From Chloroflexota bacterium (lineage in GTDB: Bacteria > Chloroflexota > Anaerolineae > B4-G1), in the NCBI GenBank assembly GCA_003648085.1, contig QMOC01000187.1, forward strand, positions 1-5,924: a stretch of 5,924 bases of DNA. Direction: 5' to 3'. Within the stretch, counting starts at the first letter, position 1. Each line of letters starts with the position of its first letter. Shown one piece after another: positions 1 through 4,313 of the stretch. The notes below the pieces were generated by a model. It did not search any database. It saw nothing but the letters and a program-made list of their open reading frames with translations, and was not told where the DNA came from. A program made the translations under genes and the position numbers.

Positions 1-1721
1 ACCTGCGCCAGAATCTGCCCAGGGGTGAAGCGTTGCAGGTGAATGGCCTTGGAGGGACAGGCCGACGCACACGCCCCACACCCCTTGCACAGCACCGCGT
101 TCACAACCGATACGTTCAGGTACGGATCGAGGGCTGGCGCGCCATAGGGACAGACCTCGACGCAGGTGCCACATCCGGCACACTCCTCCACATCCACCAC
201 CGCCGTCGCTGCTTCAACCTGCACCGTGCCCCGGATGAGGGAGATAAGAGCCGAGGAGGCAGCCGCCTTCGCCTGCGCAATAGTGTCGGGGATGTCCTTG
301 GGCCCTTGGCAACAGCCCGCCAGGAAAACGCCGTCCACCGCCGTATCCACGGGCCGCAACTTGGGGTGCGCCTCCAGGAAGAAACCGTCGGATGAGCGCG
401 GTAGTTTGAGCAGGCTGGAGAGCGCGGCAGTGTCAGAGCGGGGCTCCATCCCCACCGCCAGCACCACCAGGTCAGCCTCGAACTCAATAGGCTGGCGCAG
501 CAGGGTATCCTCGGCCAGCAGCACGACCCGGTCGCCGCGCCTGATGATTTCGGAAATGTTGCCCCGCCGATAGCGCACCCCCTTCGCTCGCGCTTCGTCG
601 TAGAATTCCTCCCCCCCCTTCCCAAAGGTGCGCACGTCAATAAAGAAAACCGTCACCCGAGCCTCGGGCAGGAGTTCTTGCACCAATTGAGCCTGCTTGG
701 CGGTATACATACAGCACACCCGCGAGCAGTACAGATTGCCCACCTGCGCATCCCGCGAACCCACGCACTGGATAAAGGCCACACTCTGCGGTGTGCGCCC
801 GTCCACGGCCAGATTCCCCTCAGCCAATCGCCGCTCCATCTCCAGCGATGTGATGACGTTGGGGTACTGGCCGTAGCCGTATTCCGGCTTGCGGTGTGGG
901 TCGAACACGTCATAGCCTGTGGCAACAATGATCGAACCTATGTTCAACCGGTGTGTTTCAGGTTTCAGGTTAGAAGTTTCAAGTTCATTCAACCTGGAAC
1001 CTGAAACTCTGAAACCCGAAACCGCCACTTCGAAATTGCCAACGTACCCCTCTACCCCGGCAACCTGAGCATTGAGGAACACGGTGACGTTGGGATGAGA
1101 GCGGACACGCTCGATCAGTGGTTCCAGCAAGTCGGTCACCGGCTCCAGCGTGGGGAAGACGCGGTTGAGATCCGCCACGCGCCCGCCCAGGTGGTCGCTC
1201 TTCTCCACCAGGTAGACCGGAAAGCCTGCGTCGGCCACATCGAGGGCGGCAACCATCCCGGCGATGCCACCACCGATGACGACCACACCTGGCGTGACCT
1301 CGACCTCCCGCTCCTCCAATGGCTCCAGCAGCGCCGCTTTCGCCACCGCCGAGGCGACCAGTAACTTCGCCTTCTCCGTCGCCTTCTCCCGGTCGCTATG
1401 CACCCACGAGCACTGCTCCCGAATGTTGGCCATCTCCACCAGATACGGGTTCAGGCCCGCCTGCTGGGCCGCCCCCCGAAACGTGGGCTCATGCATCCGG
1501 GGCGAGCAGGAGGCCACCACCACCCTGTTCAACCTGTGCTCCTCGATGTCCTGCCGGATCAGCGCCTGACCGGGATCGGAGCACATATACAGGTAATCAC
1601 GGGCTACGGCAACGCTGGGCAGGGTCGCCGCGAACTCCGCTACCTGCTCCACGTCCACCATCGCGGAGATGTTCACGCCGCAGTGGCAGATATATACGCC
1701 GATACGGGGTTGAGGCTCCAT
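1..1721 (-). CDS. hdrA: HdrA-like FAD/iron-sulfur protein, C-terminus cut by window edge (HdrA copy 3)
   Basis: I translated this frame by hand from the ATG at 1721; it stays open for 573 codons to the window edge, and several motif positions were checked against the codon phase. The N-domain has C12-x-C14 (ICHCGVN), C47, C72 and C104 (REQCSWVH). The FAD-binding GGGIAG is at 150-155. CVGSRD...YCSRVCC spans 319-337 and GCCQGPKDIPDT follows C470-C471. The C-terminal ferredoxin has C514/517/520/524 and C545/548/551/555. Like copy 1 it lacks the inserted ferredoxin, and where copy 2 has LDCSSC it reads LEPVTD. By comparison with copy 1 only about ten residues are missing, so its stop should lie just outside the window. 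Residues 234-256 come from a palindromic insert, and residues 368-371 from a G8 tract. It begins 9 bp after the HdrD-like gene. Predicted role: cytoplasmic Hdr-type electron transfer, partner to the HdrD-like protein. Confidence 0.93.
   Translation of the reverse strand, partial: MEPQPRIGVYICHCGVNISAMVDVEQVAEFAATLPSVAVARDYLYMCSDPGQALIRQDIEEHRLNRVVVASCSPRMHEPTFRGAAQQAGLNPYLVEMANIREQCSWVHSDREKATEKAKLLVASAVAKAALLEPLEEREVEVTPGVVVIGGGIAGMVAALDVADAGFPVYLVEKSDHLGGRVADLNRVFPTLEPVTDLLEPLIERVRSHPNVTVFLNAQVAGVEGYVGNFEVAVSGFRVSGSRLNELETSNLKPETHRLNIGSIIVATGYDVFDPHRKPEYGYGQYPNVITSLEMERRLAEGNLAVDGRTPQSVAFIQCVGSRDAQVGNLYCSRVCCMYTAKQAQLVQELLPEARVTVFFIDVRTFGKGGEEFYDEARAKGVRYRRGNISEIIRRGDRVVLLAEDTLLRQPIEFEADLVVLAVGMEPRSDTAALSSLLKLPRSSDGFFLEAHPKLRPVDTAVDGVFLAGCCQGPKDIPDTIAQAKAAASSALISLIRGTVQVEAATAVVDVEECAGCGTCVEVCPYGAPALDPYLNVSVVNAVLCKGCGACASACPSKAIHLQRFTPGQILAQ
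250..335. repeat. 86-bp block near-identical to 2918-3003 (paralogous patch in HdrA copy 3)
   Basis: This is the partner of the block in HdrA copy 2: 82 of 86 bases match by hand alignment. It encodes the GCCQGPKDIPDT segment and the helix after it. The direct repeats lie about 2.67 kb apart, so recombination between them could delete the HdrD-like gene and fuse the two hdrA copies. Confidence 0.85.
611..618. repeat. 8-base homopolymer (G8 on the coding strand) in HdrA copy 3
   Basis: Eight consecutive C on the plus strand read as G8 in the gene, encoding Lys-Gly-Gly-Glu at residues 368-371 in FGKGGEEFYD. The frame is intact on both sides and the protein matches FGKGYEEFYD of copy 2, so the count is correct here. 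Such a tract is prone to polymerase slippage and to sequencing error. Confidence 0.9.
955..1022. repeat. 68-bp palindromic element embedded in frame in HdrA copy 3
   Basis: Outer arms 955-968 and 1009-1022 pair at 13 of 14 positions. Inner arms 975-985 and 998-1008 pair at 10 of 11, with a 6-base bulge at 969-974 and a 12-base loop at 986-997. The arms consist of repeated GTTTCAGGTT-type units. The element is in frame and encodes residues 234-256, reading VSGFRVSGSRLNELE then TSNLKPET. It falls between conserved segments (YVGNFEV before, IIVATGYD after), where HdrA copy 1 is about 15 residues shorter. It looks like a mobile or amplified short palindromic repeat tolerated in a surface loop. 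Confidence 0.85.
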
Positions 1722-1726
1722 AAATG

Positions 1727-1732
1727 CTCCTC
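1727..1732 (-). promoter_or_regulatory. Ribosome binding site of HdrA copy 3, overlapping the previous stop codon
   Basis: GAGGAG on the minus strand shares bases with the TGA stop of the HdrD-like gene (1733-1731) and lies 5 bases before the ATG at 1721. This arrangement suggests translational coupling of the two genes, hence stoichiometric production of the HdrD-like and HdrA copy 3 subunits. Confidence 0.8.
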
Positions 1733-2852
1733 ACAAGGCCAAATCCACTAACTCCATAATATCCATCACCTGCAACCGCTCGTCCAGCCCCTGCACCTTA
1801 ACCGCGTCCTCCAGCGTCAGCAGGCAGAAAGGACAGGCCACGGCCAGGATCTCGGCCCCTGTCTCGGCCGCTTCCTGCACCCGCTGGAAGGCCAGCCGCT
1901 CCTCCAGGTTGGTCCCCTCGACCCACATCCGTCCGCCGCCTCCCTCGCAGCATAGACTGCGCTCCCGGTTGCGGTCCATTTCCACCAACTTGACGCCGGG
2001 GATGGCCTTCAGAATAGCACGCGGCTCATCGAAGATGTGATTCTGCTTGCCCAGGAAGCAAGGATCGTGATAGGTGACCCTCTTCTTCACCTCGTTGGAA
2101 AACCCCAACCGGCCCTGCTCGATTAGTTCAGCGATGAGTTGCGTATAGTGCAGCACTTCTATCCCGTCCAGGCCGTATTCGTTCCTGAAGGTGTTGAAAC
2201 AATGAGGAGAGGTAGTCACCAGCCGGCTTGCGCCCACGCTGCGGATCAACTCGCCGTTCTCCTCGACGAGCATCTCAAATAGGCCCACCTCGCCCATACG
2301 GCGCACTTCATTGCCGCAGCAACTCTCCTCGGTGCCCAAGATGCCGAAGTCCAGCCCGGCAGCCGTGAAAGCCCTCACCAGTGCGCGGGGGACGACCTGC
2401 ACTCGCGGGTCATAGGAAGGGATGCAGCCCACAAAGTAGAGCATCTCGCACCCCTCCTGCGCGGCCTTGACCGGAGTGCCGTTAACCCAGGCCGTCCGAT
2501 CCTCCCGCGCGATGCCGGTGGGATTCCCCTGGCGGAAAATGCCCATCAGCGCCGCTCCGACAGTCTCCGGGATACGCCCGCTCTCCACCAGTTGGCCTCG
2601 CAGACTGATGATCAACTCGGCGGGCCGCACGTCTTTAGGACATCGTTCGACACAGGTAAAACAGCAGGTGCAATCCCACAACTCAGGGTGCGCGTACACG
2701 TCAAGTTCGGGCTCCACCAACATGTGGTAGATCAGGCTGCGCATGTTGAGCACCGTCTTGCGTGCCACCGGACAGCCACCAGTGCATTTGCCACACTGAA
2801 TGCAGCCAAAGAGTTCCAACTGCTCGGCCATCGGCTCCGTCTTCAATGCCAT
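1731..2852 (-). CDS. Fused HdrC-HdrB (HdrD-like) iron-sulfur protein with CCG domains
   Basis: This 373-residue soluble iron-sulfur protein joins an HdrC-like N-terminus to an HdrB-like C-terminus, as in HdrD. It would take electrons from HdrA-type subunits and deliver them to a thiol/disulfide or other unknown substrate. The N-terminal ferredoxin has C17/20/23/27 and C61/64/67/71, predicting two [4Fe-4S] clusters. The first CCG motif has C143, C178-C179 and C218, but the position three after C218 is Asn220-Thr221 rather than Cys, so it is incomplete. The second is complete: C265, C301-C302, C340 and C343, with the signature CCEGGGGRMW. No membrane segment is visible. The related GlcF/LutA-type Fe-S subunits are the main alternative, but flanking hdrA genes favour Hdr. 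The gene lies 22 bp after HdrA copy 2 and 9 bp before copy 3. Stop is TGA. True heterodisulfide (CoM-CoB) activity should not be assumed in a bacterium. Confidence 0.92.
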   Translation of the reverse strand: MALKTEPMAEQLELFGCIQCGKCTGGCPVARKTVLNMRSLIYHMLVEPELDVYAHPELWDCTCCFTCVERCPKDVRPAELIISLRGQLVESGRIPETVGAALMGIFRQGNPTGIAREDRTAWVNGTPVKAAQEGCEMLYFVGCIPSYDPRVQVVPRALVRAFTAAGLDFGILGTEESCCGNEVRRMGEVGLFEMLVEENGELIRSVGASRLVTTSPHCFNTFRNEYGLDGIEVLHYTQLIAELIEQGRLGFSNEVKKRVTYHDPCFLGKQNHIFDEPRAILKAIPGVKLVEMDRNRERSLCCEGGGGRMWVEGTNLEERLAFQRVQEAAETGAEILAVACPFCLLTLEDAVKVQGLDERLQVMDIMELVDLAL

Positions 2853-2861
2853 CCTCGCTTT

Positions 2862-2866
2862 CCTCC
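2862..2866 (-). promoter_or_regulatory. Ribosome binding site of the HdrD-like gene
   Basis: GGAGG on the minus strand ends 9 bases before the ATG at 2852, inside the 22-bp gap after the stop of HdrA copy 2. It fixes the start: the frame stays open up to 2948, but that extension is an Arg/Trp-rich out-of-frame reading of the end of HdrA copy 2. A second in-frame ATG at 2831 is less well placed. Confidence 0.8.
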
Positions 2867-2874
2867 ACCCATTG

Positions 2875-4197
2875 CTATGCGGGGCTCGTCTCCTCACACT
2901 GCGCAAGCACCACCAGCGCCGAGGAGGCAGCCGCCTTCGCCTGCGCAACCGTGTCTGGGATGTCCTTGGGCCCTTGGCAGCAGCCCGCCAGGAAAACGCC
3001 GTCTACCGACGTGCTCACCGGGCGCAATTTGGGATGCGCCTCCTGGAAGAAGCCGTCCGGGGAGCACTCCAGCCCCAGCAGCGCCGCCACCTCCGATGCG
3101 TCGGTCCGTGGGACGACTGCCGTCGCCAACACCACCAGGTCGGCCTCGACCTCGATGGGTTTCCCCAACAGCGTATCCTCGGCCAGCACGACCAACTTAT
3201 CACCTCGCCGGTACACCTCTGCCGGCTCCCCACGCCGGTAGATCACCCGCTCGTGTTTCACCCTATCGTAGAACTCCTCGTACCCCTTGCCGAAGGCCCG
3301 CACGTCCATATAAAACACGGTGATGCGGGCGTCGGGAATCTTATCTCGCACCAGGTGAGCGTGCTTGGCTGTGTACATACAGCAGATACGAGAGCAGTAG
3401 GGCACGCCCGTGTGCGGGTCACGGGAGCCCACGCACTTGATAAACACGACGTCCTTCGGCTCCTTGCCATTGACAATGATCTTGCCCATCGTGGGGCCAG
3501 AGGCGGACGAGAGCCGCTCAAACTCGATGCCGGTCATCACCTCCGGGTAGACGCCGTAGCCAAACTCTGGCTTGGTGCGCGGGTCAATCAGGTCGAAGCC
3601 GGTAGCGACGATGATCGCGCCCACCTCCAGATCCACCAACTCCTCTCGCTGCTCAAAATCAATCGCGTCGGCCGGGCAGGCGTCTTTGCACTTGAAGGTC
3701 TTGCCACACACCCCCCGCGTCAGGTACAGGCAGGCGGTGGGGTCAACGGTGTACTTGAGCGGCACCGCCTGGGGGAAAGGCACGTATATGGCCGACCGCT
3801 TGACAATTCCCTCGTCGAAGCGACTGACCACCCGCCCCTTCATCCGACACGCCGCCGCGCACAAGCCACAGCCGGTGCATTTATCCACGTCCACGTAACG
3901 CGGCTTTTTCTTCACCGTCGCATGAAACGCCCCCACCCCTCCCTCGACGGCAACGACTTCGGAGTAGGTCATCAACTCGATATTAGGATGGTTGCCTACA
4001 TCCACCATCTTGGGCGTGAGGATGCACGACGAGCAATCCAAGGTCGGGAAAGTCTTATCCAGTTGGGCCATACGCCCGCCGACGGAGGGCTCCCGCTCGA
4101 CCAGGTAGACCTGGTACCCTGCGTCGGCAATGTCAAGCGCGGCCTGAATACCGGCAATGCCGCCACCAATGACGAGAGCAGCAGGCTCACGCACCAT
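2875..4197 (-). CDS. hdrA: HdrA-like FAD protein with inserted ferredoxin, no terminal modules (HdrA copy 2)
   Basis: This 440-residue HdrA-family flavoprotein is a core version: full-length HdrA is usually around 650 residues. It starts directly with the FAD Rossmann motif GGGIAG (11-16). LDCSSCILTPKMVDVG follows, with C55 and C58, a pair typical of canonical HdrA and absent from copies 1 and 3. The inserted ferredoxin has C107/110/113/117 and then C156, C164, C170 and C174 (x7, x5 and x3 between them). CVGSRD...YCSRICC is at 255-273. The protein ends shortly after GCCQGPKDIPDT, so the C-terminal ferredoxin is missing, as is the N-terminal Cys domain. Size and architecture resemble QmoA-like HdrA homologues, but the HdrD-like gene 22 bp downstream points to an Hdr-type complex. 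Stop is TAG. It probably forms the FAD/ferredoxin core, with copies 1 and 3 adding other clusters. That division of labour is inference. Confidence 0.94.
   Translation of the reverse strand: MVREPAALVIGGGIAGIQAALDIADAGYQVYLVEREPSVGGRMAQLDKTFPTLDCSSCILTPKMVDVGNHPNIELMTYSEVVAVEGGVGAFHATVKKKPRYVDVDKCTGCGLCAAACRMKGRVVSRFDEGIVKRSAIYVPFPQAVPLKYTVDPTACLYLTRGVCGKTFKCKDACPADAIDFEQREELVDLEVGAIIVATGFDLIDPRTKPEFGYGVYPEVMTGIEFERLSSASGPTMGKIIVNGKEPKDVVFIKCVGSRDPHTGVPYCSRICCMYTAKHAHLVRDKIPDARITVFYMDVRAFGKGYEEFYDRVKHERVIYRRGEPAEVYRRGDKLVVLAEDTLLGKPIEVEADLVVLATAVVPRTDASEVAALLGLECSPDGFFQEAHPKLRPVSTSVDGVFLAGCCQGPKDIPDTVAQAKAAASSALVVLAQCEETSPA
2918..3003. repeat. 86-bp block near-identical to 250-335 (paralogous patch in HdrA copy 2)
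   Basis: This block matches 250-335 in HdrA copy 3 in the same orientation, with 4 mismatches in 86 bases by hand alignment and no gaps. It encodes the GCCQGPKDIPDT FAD-domain segment and the following Ala-rich helix. The adjacent ~57 bases on the upstream coding side (3004 onward versus 336 onward) match at only about 77%, so identity falls off sharply at the block edge. Confidence 0.85.
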
Positions 4198-4205
4198 CGT
4201 TTTCT

Positions 4206-4210
4206 TCCTC
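4206..4210 (-). promoter_or_regulatory. Ribosome binding site deciding the start of HdrA copy 2
   Basis: On the minus strand GAGGA lies 8 bases before the ATG at 4197. An in-frame GTG at 4212 is also possible, with GGAG only 4 bases upstream. The ATG is preferred because spacing is better and the protein then begins, as expected, a few residues before the Rossmann GGGIAG motif. Confidence 0.65.
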
Positions 4211-4238
4211 ACTATTCTCCGCTGACCTCACTCACAAC

Positions 4239-4253
4239 GCGGCCTCCCGCCGC
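4239..4253. repeat. Small inverted repeat in the intergenic gap
   Basis: GCGGC (4239-4243) and GCCGC (4249-4253) flank a 5-base CTCCC spacer, forming a perfect 5-bp stem. It sits about 40 bp upstream of the start of HdrA copy 2, in the leader of that gene if it is cotranscribed. No regulatory role can be assigned, and a stem this short can occur by chance in GC-rich DNA. Confidence 0.35.
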
Positions 4254-4274
4254 AACCCCAAATAGGAGCGGACG

Positions 4275-4290
4275 CCCCGCTTCAGCGGGG
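4275..4290 (+). terminator. GC-rich hairpin with T-tract on plus strand; possible terminator or RNA-processing hairpin
   Basis: CCCCGC (4275-4280) pairs with GCGGGG (4285-4290) around a TTCA loop, giving a perfect 6-bp all-GC stem, followed on the plus strand by GTTTTC. A terminator would therefore work for plus-strand transcription. On the minus strand, where all genes lie, the hairpin is preceded by an A-run and followed by CGTCC, so no U-tract is present. It could instead stabilise or separate mRNA segments between genes 1 and 2. Function is uncertain. Confidence 0.4.
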
Positions 4291-4313
4291 GTTTTCTGGA
4301 CGAGAGATGTCAA

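Larger units (their letters stand above)
4198..4313. other. Intergenic gap between HdrA copy 1 and HdrA copy 2
   Basis: This 116-bp spacer is the only sizeable non-coding stretch in the window. It contains two short GC-rich inverted repeats (listed separately) and the ribosome binding site of the next gene. I see no convincing -35/-10 pair on the minus strand, so whether copy 2 has its own promoter cannot be decided from the sequence. The larger gap compared with the 22 and 9 bp spacings downstream allows a transcript boundary or RNA-processing point here. Confidence 0.6.

Noticed and set aside
116..928. Two minus-strand frames (116-640 and 653-928) in the region of HdrA copy 3
   Set aside because: They are off-frame readings of HdrA copy 3, whose true frame is continuous from 1721 to the window edge and carries every family motif.
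955..1022. CRISPR-like or transposon-end interpretation of the palindrome
   Set aside because: There is one palindrome with no regular spacers, no transposase and no target-site duplication that I could see.
1..1721. HdrA copy 3 as a broken pseudogene
   Set aside because: Hand translation shows one uninterrupted frame across the palindrome and the G8 tract, with codon phase agreeing at residues 1, 150, 319, 471, 514 and 545. It only lacks a stop because it runs off the window.
1731..2852. Naming the locus a methanogen-type CoM-CoB heterodisulfide reductase
   Set aside because: The first CCG motif is incomplete, and the window shows no methanogenesis genes and no hydrogenase subunits.
2853..2948. 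Upstream extension of the HdrD-like protein to a start at 2948
   Set aside because: The extra 32 residues are Arg/Trp-rich, overlap the end of HdrA copy 2 and have no family counterpart; GGAGG sits 9 bases before the ATG at 2852.
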